Counted from the stretch's first letter, positions 1-9,080 are shown. The stretch is DNA of 27,275 bases from JAXDLH01 sp034666705 (GCA_034666705.1 JAXDLH010000355.1:1-27275), one strand, 5' to 3'. The notes: a model not told the origin generated them from the letters alone. Program-made: numbers and translations.

Positions 1-551
1 AGCTCGCCGCGCTTCAGGCGGCTCGTGCGGTATGCCAGCTCCAACTCCTCCCCGGTCATGCGCACGACCTCCCCACCTGGCGCGTACACGTCGGCGTGCT
101 CCAGGTGTTCGGCGGTCGACGAGCCGAACGCGCCCGAGTTGTTCACAACTGAGGCGCCAACTGTGCCGGGCACGTTCACCGCCCACTCCAGGCCAGCAAA
201 GCCTGCCAGCGCTGTCTGCTTTGCGACCGCCGCCAGGATGCAGCCGGCAGCCGCGTGGACGCGTGGAGGATCGCCGTCGCGGTCGATCTCCACGCCACCC
301 GTCGCAGCTTTGATCACGAGCCCCTCGACGCCGGCATCGGCGATGAGCAAGTTGGAGGCGCCGCCGATAATGCGCCAGGGCACGCCCAGCGCCTCGGCCT
401 CCTCGACGGCGTCGACGAGTTGCTCGCTCGTCCTGGCCTGCAGGAAGAGATCGGCTTGGCCACCGGCGCGGATTGACGTATAGCGTGCGAGCGGCTCGGC
501 CAGCCGCGATCCTGGTCCCAGGCGAGCCTGGAGCTCGCGCAGCCGGCTCAC
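1..551 (-). CDS. murB: UDP-N-acetylenolpyruvoylglucosamine reductase MurB (3' end cut by window)
   Basis: This is the FAD-dependent reductase that converts UDP-GlcNAc-enolpyruvate to UDP-MurNAc in the cytoplasm, the second committed step of peptidoglycan synthesis. About 183 residues are visible. The FAD-domain signature GGASNLLIAD lies near residue 63, and the pyrophosphate-loop region GLEWAVNVPGTVGASVVNNS follows near residues 119-138. The usual MurB reads GGAV or similar where this protein has GASV. YRTSRLK near the window edge matches the conserved YR.S motif. The start is GTG at 551, preceded by GGAG six bases upstream. It overlaps the murC stop as GTGA, so translation is coupled to murC. 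The C-terminal substrate domain lies outside the window. The family call is firm; type I versus type II MurB cannot be decided. Confidence 0.93.
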   Translation of the reverse strand, partial: MSRLRELQARLGPGSRLAEPLARYTSIRAGGQADLFLQARTSEQLVDAVEEAEALGVPWRIIGGASNLLIADAGVEGLVIKAATGGVEIDRDGDPPRVHAAAGCILAAVAKQTALAGFAGLEWAVNVPGTVGASVVNNSGAFGSSTAEHLEHADVYAPGGEVVRMTGEELELAYRTSRLKRGE

Positions 552-1939
552 GATGAGCTCCGGGACCGGAGACGATCGAGAAGGTCCGCCTCGCTGCGCC
601 AGACATCGCCGGCGCCCATGACCAGCACCAGGTCGCCGGGTGCCGCGTGCTCGGCAATCTCCGCCACGGCCTGGTCGAGCGACATGGAGCGGGCGTCGGT
701 GTGTTCCAGCGCGGCGGCGAGCGCCGCAACCGTTGGATCATACTCGTCGGCCTCGCGGCCCGCGGGGCGATAGGTTGGGACGAGGTAGACGTGATCCGCA
801 GCGCCAAACGAGCGGACGAACTCGTGAAACAAGCTCTGGGTGCGATGTGCCGTATGCGGCTGAAACACCGCCCAGATCGCCGACGCATAGTGCGCCCGCG
901 CCGCTTCGAGCGTAACGCGGATAGCCGTCGGGTGGTGGGCGTAGTCGTCGACCACGGACACGCCGTCGGCTGTCCCGACGACCTCGAAGCGCCGCCGGGT
1001 GCCCCGGAACGCTTCCACGCCGCGGGCGATCTCATCGAGGCTGAGCCCGACCTCGCCGGCTACGGCGATGACGCCCGTCGCATTGAGGGCGTTGTGCTTG
1101 CCGAGCAGATGAAAGGAGAACGTGTGTTGCGCTCCGGAGGGCGCACGTACGGTGAAATGGCTGCCGTCAGCCCCGGCAGGGTACCAGTCGAGCAGACGCC
1201 AGTCGGCGTCCTCGGCCACGCCGTACGTCACGCGCCGTGTGGTACCAGTCGCCAGCCGACGCACGACCGGATCGTCGGTGCAGAGCACCGCCACGCCGCC
1301 AGGCCGAATCCGGGCTAGAAATGCCTCGAAGGCAGCAACCACTTCGTCGAACGTGCCGAAATAGTCGAGGTGATCCGGCTCGACGCTCGTGACGAGCGCG
1401 AGCTCTGGCTCGTAGTCGAGGAAGCGGCGATCGTACTCATCGGCTTCGGCAACCAACAGGTCGGAGCGACCGAGTTGTCCAAAACGGCCGTAATTGAGCA
1501 ACTCGGAGCCGACGTGGTAGGTCGCATCGATGCCTGCTTCGCGCAACACCACGGCGGTGAGCGCCGAGGTCGTGGTCTTGCCGTGCGTGCCGGCTATTGC
1601 CACGCCGCGCCGCGCGCGCATGAGACTGCCCAGCGCGGCGGCGTGCTTGATCACCGGAATGTGCCTTTCGCGTGCGGCGCACACTTCGGGGTTCCCTTCC
1701 GGGATTGCCGACGAGACGACGACGACCTCGGCATCCAGCGGCAGGTTCTCGGCGTGGTGGCTGATCGCGACCGTCGCGCCGAGATCGCGCAGTACGTCCA
1801 GCGAGGGGCCATCGGCAAGGTCCGAGCCCGAGACGCGTACACCCATCTCGCACAGGATCGTCGCCAGAGGCGTCATTGCAGTGCCGCCGATACCGATGAG
1901 GTGCGCGCTGCGCACGTGGTTCAGGTCAGGAGAATCCAT
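548..1939 (-). CDS. murC: UDP-N-acetylmuramate--L-alanine ligase MurC
   Basis: MurC is the cytoplasmic ATP-dependent ligase that adds L-Ala to UDP-MurNAc, the first amino acid of the stem peptide. The protein has 463 residues, the usual length for the family. It shows the N-terminal nucleotide-sugar fold with GIGGTAMTPLA at 16-26, where most MurCs read GxGGxGMS. The ATP P-loop GTHGKTTT is at 117-124, EADEYDRRFL and PDHLDYFG belong to the Mur ligase central domain, and DDYAHHPTAI is the MurC-typical C-terminal motif. The ATG start at 1939 lies four bases after the ftsW stop, and the gene ends in a GTGA overlap with murB. The gene sits directly behind ftsW, where murG would normally intervene. 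Confidence 0.97.
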   Translation of the reverse strand: MDSPDLNHVRSAHLIGIGGTAMTPLATILCEMGVRVSGSDLADGPSLDVLRDLGATVAISHHAENLPLDAEVVVVSSAIPEGNPEVCAARERHIPVIKHAAALGSLMRARRGVAIAGTHGKTTTSALTAVVLREAGIDATYHVGSELLNYGRFGQLGRSDLLVAEADEYDRRFLDYEPELALVTSVEPDHLDYFGTFDEVVAAFEAFLARIRPGGVAVLCTDDPVVRRLATGTTRRVTYGVAEDADWRLLDWYPAGADGSHFTVRAPSGAQHTFSFHLLGKHNALNATGVIAVAGEVGLSLDEIARGVEAFRGTRRRFEVVGTADGVSVVDDYAHHPTAIRVTLEAARAHYASAIWAVFQPHTAHRTQSLFHEFVRSFGAADHVYLVPTYRPAGREADEYDPTVAALAAALEHTDARSMSLDQAVAEIAEHAAPGDLVLVMGAGDVWRSEADLLDRLRSRSSS

Positions 1940-1943
1940 CGGC

Positions 1944-3476
1944 TCACCGGCCCGGAGCGGGCGCGGCCCGTCGATGAGAGCGGCCCTCTCCCATGGTACG
2001 GGACCCCGTCGCCCCAGCGGTGGGGCGACCTGATCCTCCGCCCCGTGTCCCAGCGCGAGAAGAAGAAGTTACCTCGAGAGGTGGGGAGACACTCCTCCCA
2101 GCCACCCCGGTAAGCGGACCTTCGCGGAGCTTGGCGCCCGCCCGCTGCGGCCGGAGCTTGCGCACGCGTGCGGGACGCGCCGCCCGGGGCGGCGCATCGC
2201 CCGCCGCGAGTCGCAGAGCCGACGCCTCGCGCTTCTGGGATGTGGCGGATGATGTGCGCCGGAAGCTCGGCCAGAGTGCCCGCCACGAGAAGCCAGGGCC
2301 GGATTCTTCGCCCCGTTCCCCGCCGCCCGTCAGCAGGTTTCTCAGCGAGCGGTCCTCATCAGTGCTTTCGCGGGACACGCACAAGATCATTCCGATCGCG
2401 GCCAGACTCACCACCATCGATGAGCCGCCAAAGCTCACGAAGGGCAGCGGCACGCCCGTATTCGGCACCACATGGCTCACTACGGCCATGTTGAGCAGCG
2501 CTTGCCAGGAGATAACGAGCGTTGCGCCCACGACGAGGGCGCGGCCGAATGGATCACGCGTGCTGAAGGCGATGCTGAGCCCCCGCCAGGCAATGTAGAG
2601 GAAGATGACGAGGACGAGCATCGTGCCGATGAACCCGATCTCTTCGCCGATCACCGCGAAGATGCTGTCGGTGTGCGGGTTCGGCACGTAGTTGTACTTA
2701 CCGCGACTTGCCCCGAGACCGAGGCCGGCGAGCCCCCCGGAGCCGAGGGCAACGAGCGTCTGGGTCGTGTGCCAGCCAATCCCGCCCGGATCGGCCCATG
2801 GATCGAGGAACGCCTCCATTCGGTCGGCCTTGTAGGCGCTGCCGGCGATCACGAACTTCAGCAGGAAGAGGCAGCCGACGAGGCCGCCGAGCAGGGCGTG
2901 CAAGATATTCGCGCCGGCCATGAAGAACATCGAAGCCGCCGTGGCCACGATGACGATCGTCGTCCCGAGGTCGGGCTCGATCAGGACGAGGCCGGCGGTG
3001 ATGGAGATGATGATGACGAACGGGATGGTGCCGAAGGTGAATCCGCCGATGTCGTCGCCGACGCGCGTCATCCAGGCGGCGAGGTAGATGACGATGGCTA
3101 GCTTCGCAAGCTCGCTCGGCTGCAGGGACAGGAACGAGCCGATCCGAAACCACCGGCTGGCGCCGTATTCGCTCGTCGCAAGCCCGGGGACGAGGACGAG
3201 GGCAAGCAGCGCGAGGCTGATGAAGAAGATCGGTGCGGCGAAGCGCTGCCAGAGATGGTAGTCGAGCCGTGAGGTCGTGACCATCGCGACGATGCCGATC
3301 GTGACCCACACGAGATGGCGAGCCAGAAAGTAGGTATCGTCGCCGTACTCGTTGTGAGCGATGACGAAGCTGGCGCTGTAGACCATGCCGATACCCAGGG
3401 CGACGAGCATACCCACCGCGAGCAGCAGGCCCATGTCGGCCCGGTGACGAATTCGGGTCGAACCGGCGCTGCTCAT
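1944..3476 (-). CDS. ftsW: FtsW-type SEDS peptidoglycan glycosyltransferase with long C-terminal tail
   Basis: This is an integral membrane SEDS protein that polymerises lipid II glycan chains at the septum, working with the class B PBP encoded in the same operon. Residues 1-370 are a full SEDS domain of about ten membrane segments. They include YGASRWF near 104-110, LQPSELAKLA near 118-127, the catalytic-Asp region NPHTDSIFAVIGEEIG at 266-281, and LPFVSFGGSSM near 344-354. The protein is 510 residues, against roughly 370-420 for typical FtsW. Residues 371-510 form an Arg/Ser/Gly/Ala/Pro-rich tail with no recognisable domain, and its DNA contains several strong palindromes. The ATG overlaps the murD stop as ATGA. 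FtsW rather than RodA is inferred from the dcw context. Whether the tail is functional is uncertain. Confidence 0.93.
   Translation of the reverse strand: MSSAGSTRIRHRADMGLLLAVGMLVALGIGMVYSASFVIAHNEYGDDTYFLARHLVWVTIGIVAMVTTSRLDYHLWQRFAAPIFFISLALLALVLVPGLATSEYGASRWFRIGSFLSLQPSELAKLAIVIYLAAWMTRVGDDIGGFTFGTIPFVIIISITAGLVLIEPDLGTTIVIVATAASMFFMAGANILHALLGGLVGCLFLLKFVIAGSAYKADRMEAFLDPWADPGGIGWHTTQTLVALGSGGLAGLGLGASRGKYNYVPNPHTDSIFAVIGEEIGFIGTMLVLVIFLYIAWRGLSIAFSTRDPFGRALVVGATLVISWQALLNMAVVSHVVPNTGVPLPFVSFGGSSMVVSLAAIGMILCVSRESTDEDRSLRNLLTGGGERGEESGPGFSWRALWPSFRRTSSATSQKREASALRLAAGDAPPRAARPARVRKLRPQRAGAKLREGPLTGVAGRSVSPPLEVTSSSRAGTRGGGSGRPTAGATGSRTMGEGRSHRRAAPAPGR
2008..2029. repeat. Strong hairpin inside the ftsW tail coding DNA
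   Basis: GTCGCCCCA and TGGGGCGAC form 9 bp perfect inverted arms around a GCGG loop. The hairpin lies about 65 bases before the ftsW stop and 70-90 bases before the murC start. It could be an RNA processing or pausing site between ftsW and murC, or simply part of a captured intergenic sequence. Confidence 0.6.
2161..2195. repeat. Two adjacent palindromes inside the ftsW tail coding DNA
   Basis: The first is the perfect 12 bp palindrome CGCACGCGTGCG at 2161-2172. The second, at 2177-2195, has 8 bp arms GCGCCGCC and GGCGGCGC around a CGG loop. With the hairpin at 2008 they make the DNA for the FtsW tail look more like intergenic than coding sequence. High GC content raises the chance rate of such structures. 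Confidence 0.45.
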
Positions 3477-4870
3477 GAGTCTTCCTGCAGGGCATGAACC
3501 GCGGCGCGGAAGGCTTCCCCGCGCGCCTCAAAGTCACGAAACTCATCGAAGCTCGTGCAACCTGGCGACAGGAGCACGACGTCGCCGGCTTGTGCCAGCT
3601 CGCGCGCGAGCGGGACAGTTTGCGCGAAGGCGCTCGCCCTCACTACCGGTCGCGCGAAGCCTGTATCTGCCAGGACGCGCTCAATGAGGGATGCAGCCTC
3701 GCCAACGGTTACGACCGCGCGAGCCTGCGAGCCGATCAGCTCGCCCCAGTCGTGCATGGGCAGGTGCTTATCCCGCCCGCCCGCAATCAACACGATCGGT
3801 TCGTCGATTGCGCGCAGCGCCGCCATCGAGCGCTCCGGCGAGGTCGCGATGGAGTCGTCGACGTAGGTTACGCCGGCGATCGTGGCCACCACTTCCAGAC
3901 GGTGCGGCACCGGTCGGAAGCTGCGCAGCGCACTGGCCATGGCCTGATCGGGGCAGTCCATCGCCGAGGCGATGCACATCGCCGCGAGGGCGTTGGCGAC
4001 GTTATGAATTCCTCGCAGCGGGACCTCATCTCGCAGCAGCACCGAGCGGGTGGGGTTCCCGAGCAGCAACTGGCCATGCTCGAGCCAGGCGCCATCGACC
4101 GCCTGCTGCAAGCTGAAGCGCAGCGTGCGGCTCCCGTGCGGAAGACCAGCGCTGAGGGGATCATCTGCATTCAGCACCGCGGTATCGTCCGGGCGCTGCC
4201 GCAGCACCAGGTTGCCCTTGGCGCGGGTGTAGTCGGCCATGTCGGGGTGGCGGTCGAGGTGGTTCGGGGTGATGTTCAGGACGGCTCCCACGTGGGGCGA
4301 GCGGTCCATGTCCGCAAGCTGGAAGCTGCTCAGCTCCAACACACTCCACGTGTCGGGCGTAACTTCATCCAACCGCGCCAGCATGGGCACCCCAATATTG
4401 CCGCCCACCACCGCGTGCAGCCCGGCAGTCCAGGCGATTGCGCCGACCATGGAGGTGGTCGTCGTCTTGCCGCTGCTGCCAGTAATGCCGGCGATCGGGC
4501 CCGGGCACAACTCAAAGTACAGGCGCGTGGCGCTCGAGATCGGGATCCCCGCCGCGGCGGGGTCGGCGACGACCGGCAATTCTCGCGGCACGCCCGGGCT
4601 GACGAAGATCTCGTCGCAGTCGAGGAGATCGGCGCCGTGCTGCTCGCCGATGCGAATCGTTACATCCAGTCCGCTGAGCCGCGCCAGCGCGGGCGTCAGG
4701 GATTCTTGCGAGGCATGGTCGCTGATCACAATCGTTGCGCCATGCCGGGCCAGGAACGTGGCGAGGTCGATGCCCTCGCGACCGAGGCCGACGACCCCGC
4801 AGCGCCGCCCGTGCAGCGCAGCGAGCCGCTCGCGCGCCTCGACGGTGAGGTACTCAGTCGCCATCGTCAT
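3473..4870 (-). CDS. murD: UDP-N-acetylmuramoyl-L-alanine--D-glutamate ligase MurD
   Basis: MurD adds D-Glu to UDP-MurNAc-L-Ala in the cytoplasm using ATP. The 465-residue protein has the Rossmann-like N-terminus VVGLGREGID near 26-35, SPGVP near 91-95, the ATP loop GITGSSGKTTTT at 128-139 and LSSFQLADM. It also has the central-domain motif NITPNHLDRH. The C-terminal block VDDSIATSPERSMAAL stands where many MurDs read DSKATN, and LLSPGCTSFDEF is a MurD hallmark. The ATG at 4870 overlaps the mraY stop as ATGA, and a second ATG two codons later is an alternative start. The stop overlaps ftsW, again as ATGA. Confidence 0.97.
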   Translation of the reverse strand: MTMATEYLTVEARERLAALHGRRCGVVGLGREGIDLATFLARHGATIVISDHASQESLTPALARLSGLDVTIRIGEQHGADLLDCDEIFVSPGVPRELPVVADPAAAGIPISSATRLYFELCPGPIAGITGSSGKTTTTSMVGAIAWTAGLHAVVGGNIGVPMLARLDEVTPDTWSVLELSSFQLADMDRSPHVGAVLNITPNHLDRHPDMADYTRAKGNLVLRQRPDDTAVLNADDPLSAGLPHGSRTLRFSLQQAVDGAWLEHGQLLLGNPTRSVLLRDEVPLRGIHNVANALAAMCIASAMDCPDQAMASALRSFRPVPHRLEVVATIAGVTYVDDSIATSPERSMAALRAIDEPIVLIAGGRDKHLPMHDWGELIGSQARAVVTVGEAASLIERVLADTGFARPVVRASAFAQTVPLARELAQAGDVVLLSPGCTSFDEFRDFEARGEAFRAAVHALQEDS

Positions 4871-5826
4871 ACCCGCGCCAGCGCGACGCCGACCAGGCCT
4901 GCCACCATGCTCATCAGCCAGAAGCGTTGAGCCACGTGGGTCTCCGACCAGCCGAGCATTTCAAAGTGATGGTGGAGCGGCGACATCCGGAAGAGGCGGC
5001 GCCCATGCGTGATCTTGAAGTAGCCGACCTGGAGGATAACCGACAGCGCCTCCGCGACGAAGACGCCGCCGATGATGGGCAGGAGCAGGATGTGGCCGGT
5101 CATGGCCGCCACGGTGCCCAGGGCAGCGCCTAAGGCGAGCGAGCCCGTATCGCCCATGAAGAGAAGGGCCGGATACGCGTTGAACCAGAGGAAGGCGAGC
5201 AACGCGCCGACGACCGTAAAGCAGAACGTGGCGAGCGGCTCCTGATCCTGTATATGGGCAATGATGCCGTAGGCGCCGAACGCCACGGCCGCGCACATGC
5301 CGGCGAGGCTATCCAGGCCGTCTGTAAGGTTCACGGCGTTCGCTGTGGCCACAATGGCGAGCGCGGCGAGGGGCACGATCCAGATGCCGAGGTGGACTGG
5401 TGCCTGAATGAAAGGAACGAAAATGAAATCAAGGCCGAGCAGCTCGTAGATCGCCGCGCCGGTTACGAGCGCGATAAGAGTCAGGATACCGAGTTTCACC
5501 CGTACGCTGAGGCCGTCAGCCGTGTCGCCCTTTAGCCCCAGGAAGTCGTCGAGCGTACCAAGCAGACCGGTGGCGCCAGTGGAGGCGAGCGGCACGATGA
5601 TCGAGCGGCTCTCGATCACGTTGAAGATCGCCGTGCAGACGAAGACTGTGACCCAGATGAGCAGGCCGCCCATCGTCGGCGTGCCCGTCTTCTGGAAATG
5701 GGTGTCGGGTCCCTCGAGGCGAATCTGCTTGCCGATGCGCAGGGAGCGGAGCAGCCGCAGCAGCGGGTAGCCGCATCCGAACGCCACGAGCGAGGTGAGC
5801 GCGCCGATCAGGAGGGTATCCCTCAA
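4867..5826 (-). CDS. mraY: Phospho-N-acetylmuramoyl-pentapeptide transferase MraY
   Basis: MraY is a polytopic inner-membrane enzyme that transfers phospho-MurNAc-pentapeptide to undecaprenyl phosphate, making lipid I. The 319-residue product begins with a membrane segment (about 4-28), then HFQKTGTPTMGG at 43-54. The catalytic Asp pair LDDFLGLK is at 92-99, NLTDGLDSLAG at 166-176, MGDTGSLALG at 224-233 and the HHHFE motif at 285-289. The open frame extends farther upstream, but into murF. TTG at 5826 is chosen because it gives the family-typical N-terminus and leaves a 43-base gap from the murF stop. The ribosome binding site there is weak, and TTG at 5865 is an alternative. The stop overlaps murD. 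Confidence 0.94.
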   Translation of the reverse strand: MRDTLLIGALTSLVAFGCGYPLLRLLRSLRIGKQIRLEGPDTHFQKTGTPTMGGLLIWVTVFVCTAIFNVIESRSIIVPLASTGATGLLGTLDDFLGLKGDTADGLSVRVKLGILTLIALVTGAAIYELLGLDFIFVPFIQAPVHLGIWIVPLAALAIVATANAVNLTDGLDSLAGMCAAVAFGAYGIIAHIQDQEPLATFCFTVVGALLAFLWFNAYPALLFMGDTGSLALGAALGTVAAMTGHILLLPIIGGVFVAEALSVILQVGYFKITHGRRLFRMSPLHHHFEMLGWSETHVAQRFWLMSMVAGLVGVALARV

Positions 5827-5869
5827 CGGGAGCGCCCGACCAGGGCATGACGACCCGGGATGCAATACG

Positions 5870-7255
5870 TCACGCCGCGACCCGAATGGCGCTGACGATA
5901 TTGTCGAGCCGCATACTGTGCGAGCCCTTGAACAACACGAAATCGCCGGGCCGGAGCGCGGTCTCGAGCCGGGCGATGACCTCCTCGTTGAGGTCGAAGT
6001 GCTCCACCGCGCTCGGGCGCATACCCGAGGCGATCGCCTCCTCAGCGATCGTCCGCGCGCGTGGCCCAACGGTAATCAGCCAATCGCACACCGCGGCCGC
6101 ACGCCGCCCGACGATCTGATGCCCCTCGAGCTCGTAACTGCCGAGCTCGAGCATGTCCCCCAGCACGGCCACGCGGCGACCGGTCATCTCGGCGAGCAGG
6201 TTCAGCGCCGCGTGCGTCGAGGCGGGATTGGCGTTATACGTATCGTCGAGAATCGTTGATCCACGCACGCCCTCGGCGACCAGCAGGCGCAGACCACCCT
6301 GCACCTGCTTGAGACCCGCGACCGCGTCGTCGAAGGAGAAGCCGAAGTGCATGGCAACGGCAATGGTGGCGAGCGCCGAGTGCACCGAATGGGTGCCGAG
6401 CACGTCCATGCGGGCGCGCAACTGCTCCGCACCGTGGTGGACGGTGAACTCGATGCCGCGCAGTCCGTGGCTCTCAATGCGATCGGCCCATACGTCGGCC
6501 TGCGGCGAAAGCCCATAGTAGACGGGCTGGGCCGGCGTGATCTCGTGCATGGCACGCACGCGCTCGTCGTCCCAGTTCAGCACCACCAGGCCATCGGCCG
6601 GCAGGGCACGGGGCAGCTCGCTCTTTGCTTCCGCGATGCGCTCGATTGTTTTCAGGCGCTGCAGATGGGTCGGCTGCACGACCGTGACGACACCGACGTT
6701 CGGCTGGGCAATGGCGGCGAGGCGGGCGATCTCGCCCAGGTCGAGCATTGCCATCTCTAATACCGCCGCGCGATACGTCCGATCGAGGCTCATCAGCGTC
6801 ATAGGCAGGCCGATCTCGGTGTTGAGATTGGCCGGGCTGCGGAGTACCGGGAGCCGTTGGGCGAGGACGTTGGCGATCATCTCTTTGGTGGTCGTCTTGC
6901 CAACGCTGCCGGTGACGCCAACCACCTGGACCTCGTGCTGGCGGCGCCAGTAGGTAGCCAGATCCTGGAGGGCTGCCCCGGACCCCTCAGTGAGAATCAC
7001 GGGAGCGCCGTCCCAATCGGGTGACGCCCACGGCTCGTCGGGCGGCAGCGCCTCAACCAATGCACCGGCCGCGCCGTGCGCGAGCGCCTGCGTCACGAAA
7101 CGATGGCCGTCATGCTTCTGGCCTTTGAAGGCGATGAACAGGTCCCCGCTATTCACGGCGCGCGAGTCGATGGCGACCGCCCGGAACGCGGCGTGACGGG
7201 TCCCCGCGGCGACTCGGCCGGCGGTGCCTGCGAGTACGTCCTCGAGCGTGAACAT
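5870..7255 (-). CDS. murF: UDP-MurNAc-tripeptide--D-Ala-D-Ala ligase MurF
   Basis: MurF ligates D-Ala-D-Ala to UDP-MurNAc-tripeptide, completing the cytoplasmic pentapeptide precursor. The 461-residue protein opens with FTLEDVLAGTAG, then AIDSRAVNSGDLFIAFKG near 28-45, a signature shared by MurE and MurF. The ATP loop GVTGSVGKTTTKEM is at 113-126 and NLNTEIGLPMTL follows. In the C-terminal domain DDTYNANPAS and LFKGSHSMRLD are MurF-type, which separates it from MurE. The ATG at 7255 is preferred over an in-frame GTG/ATG-like start 13 codons upstream because GGAGG lies five bases before it. About 90 bases separate it from ftsI, and no murE is found between the two. Confidence 0.94.
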   Translation of the reverse strand: MFTLEDVLAGTAGRVAAGTRHAAFRAVAIDSRAVNSGDLFIAFKGQKHDGHRFVTQALAHGAAGALVEALPPDEPWASPDWDGAPVILTEGSGAALQDLATYWRRQHEVQVVGVTGSVGKTTTKEMIANVLAQRLPVLRSPANLNTEIGLPMTLMSLDRTYRAAVLEMAMLDLGEIARLAAIAQPNVGVVTVVQPTHLQRLKTIERIAEAKSELPRALPADGLVVLNWDDERVRAMHEITPAQPVYYGLSPQADVWADRIESHGLRGIEFTVHHGAEQLRARMDVLGTHSVHSALATIAVAMHFGFSFDDAVAGLKQVQGGLRLLVAEGVRGSTILDDTYNANPASTHAALNLLAEMTGRRVAVLGDMLELGSYELEGHQIVGRRAAAVCDWLITVGPRARTIAEEAIASGMRPSAVEHFDLNEEVIARLETALRPGDFVLFKGSHSMRLDNIVSAIRVAA

Positions 7256-7346
7256 TGCCCCCTCCGCCTGGAACGGGCCCTCCGGAGCGCTCACGCCCAG
7301 CGGCCCTGGGACCTGCCGACCAGTTCACTCGACGCATTGCGCCCGT

Positions 7347-9080
7347 TCACTGCGGAGCCCGCTTGAACGGCGTCGACAACGGTGGGACGTGATAGTACGC
7401 GAGCAGGTCGGCCGCGACGTTGCGGAACACCGGTGCCGCCACGACGCCGCCATAGATCGCCTCCGGCTCGTCCAGCCGAACCAGGATCACGAAGCGCGGA
7501 TTCGGAATCGGCCCGAACCCGATGAACGAGGCAATTGTCTTCCCGGTGCCATAGCCGCCGGGCCCGGGGATGTCGGCCGTGCCACTCTTGGCCGCCAGCC
7601 GGTACCCCTTGGGCCGGATCTGGTCGAACGCCTCCTGATCCCACACTGATTCCATCATATCAAGCATGGTGGCGGCGGTTTGCGCTGATACGGCCTGGCG
7701 GACCTGCTTCGGCTGGACCGTCTCGGTCCCGCCTGGGCGGCGAATCTCACGCACGATCTGCGGCTGCATGAGGACACCGCCATTGCCGAGCGCCGCGACT
7801 GCCGTAATCATCTGCAGCGGCGTAACGGAGATTGACTGCCCATAGGAGTTCGTCGCGAGATCAGCGCGCGACCAGCCCACATCGTCCGGGTGGCGGAACG
7901 CGCCGGCGGCCTCGCCATTGAGGCGGACCCCGGTCGGTTGGCCAAAGCCGAATAGATCGACGTAATGATAGTAGCGCTCTGCGCCCATCTTGCTCGCGAC
8001 CCACTGCGTGCCAGTGTTGAGCGAATGGATCAGAATCTCGCGGATCGTCACGTCGCCGTAGGCGCCGCCGTCCCAGTTGTGGATGGGGACGCCGTTGTCG
8101 AGCCCAATGCCTCGGTCGAGATAGTGGGTATTGGGCGTGACGGTGCCATCCTCGATTGCCCCGGACATCGTTACGAGCTTCATGACAGAGCCGGGCTCGT
8201 ACGTGTCGGTGACGGCGACGGGGTTGATGACCTGCCCCGCGGCGATGCCGGCGTCAGACGTCAAGCTATAGGTGGGAACCGAGGCCATCGCGAGGATCGC
8301 GCCCGTTGCCGGGTCCATCACAAGGATCTGGCCTCCGACCGCCTTGTTCTGTTGCACGGCGGCGGCGATCTCCCGCTCCGCGACGTGCTGCACGTAGCGA
8401 TCGATCGTGAGTACGAGATCGCTGCCGGGCACAGCGGGCACGAGCGCCTTGCGACCGATCGCGATCTCGTCGCCGATTGTGTCGCGCTCGGTGATGACGA
8501 CGCCAGCCTGACCGGCGAGCTCCTGGTCGAATGTGAGCTCCAGCCCGCTCAGGCCGTGGCCATCGACCCCCACGAAACCCATGGCCTGGGCCGCGGTACT
8601 GCCCTCCGGGTACTCACGCGTGGGGGACGGGCGCAGCCGGACGCCTCGCAACCCCGCTGCCTCAATTTGTGAGCTGGCGCTGGCGGGCACGCGGGTCGCG
8701 ATCGAGGTCCACTGCTTATCGGCGGCGAGGATCTTCGCCCGCACGTCGTCGACCTGCAGGCCGAGGGAGTCGGCGAGCACGCGGCTCGTCTTCTCCATAT
8801 CGAACACCTCGGGCCGGTACACGTCAATTGCACTGTAGCGGACCGACATCGCCAGCGGATGGCCGGTCGAATCGATGATCTCGCCGCGCACCGGCGGCAG
8901 CGCCAAACGCTCCGCGTGCTCCTCGGATGCCAGGGCCGTAAACGTCTCGTGGTCGGTCACCTGATACCAGTAGAGCCGCTGCGCGACGAGCGCGCCGAAG
9001 ATCGTGAGGACCGCCCCGATGCAGAGGAGGCGCCAGCGCGACGCCTGATCGAGCCCGCCGCCGGCCACAGCCGCCCTCAA
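7347..9080 (-). CDS. ftsI: FtsI-type class B penicillin-binding protein (septal transpeptidase)
   Basis: This membrane-anchored transpeptidase cross-links septal peptidoglycan and is the usual partner of FtsW. The 577-residue protein has one N-terminal membrane anchor (about 16-38) and a PBP dimerisation domain with RGEIIDSTGHPLA near 65-77. The transpeptidase domain carries the active-site motif SVMK (S298), SLN at 353-355 and KSGT at 498-501. YGQSISVTPLQM near 413-424 is FtsI-typical. No PASTA repeats follow. The open frame runs upstream into the ftsL-like gene. TTG at 9080 is chosen because it overlaps that gene's stop as TTGA and places the anchor near the N-terminus. No strong ribosome binding site is visible, as expected for coupled translation. 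Confidence 0.93.
   Translation of the reverse strand: MRAAVAGGGLDQASRWRLLCIGAVLTIFGALVAQRLYWYQVTDHETFTALASEEHAERLALPPVRGEIIDSTGHPLAMSVRYSAIDVYRPEVFDMEKTSRVLADSLGLQVDDVRAKILAADKQWTSIATRVPASASSQIEAAGLRGVRLRPSPTREYPEGSTAAQAMGFVGVDGHGLSGLELTFDQELAGQAGVVITERDTIGDEIAIGRKALVPAVPGSDLVLTIDRYVQHVAEREIAAAVQQNKAVGGQILVMDPATGAILAMASVPTYSLTSDAGIAAGQVINPVAVTDTYEPGSVMKLVTMSGAIEDGTVTPNTHYLDRGIGLDNGVPIHNWDGGAYGDVTIREILIHSLNTGTQWVASKMGAERYYHYVDLFGFGQPTGVRLNGEAAGAFRHPDDVGWSRADLATNSYGQSISVTPLQMITAVAALGNGGVLMQPQIVREIRRPGGTETVQPKQVRQAVSAQTAATMLDMMESVWDQEAFDQIRPKGYRLAAKSGTADIPGPGGYGTGKTIASFIGFGPIPNPRFVILVRLDEPEAIYGGVVAAPVFRNVAADLLAYYHVPPLSTPFKRAPQ

Noticed and set aside
3494..4930. A 478-residue plus-strand frame opposite murD
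   Set aside because: It lies entirely over murD, which carries all its conserved motifs on the minus strand; the opposite frame has no recognisable domain.
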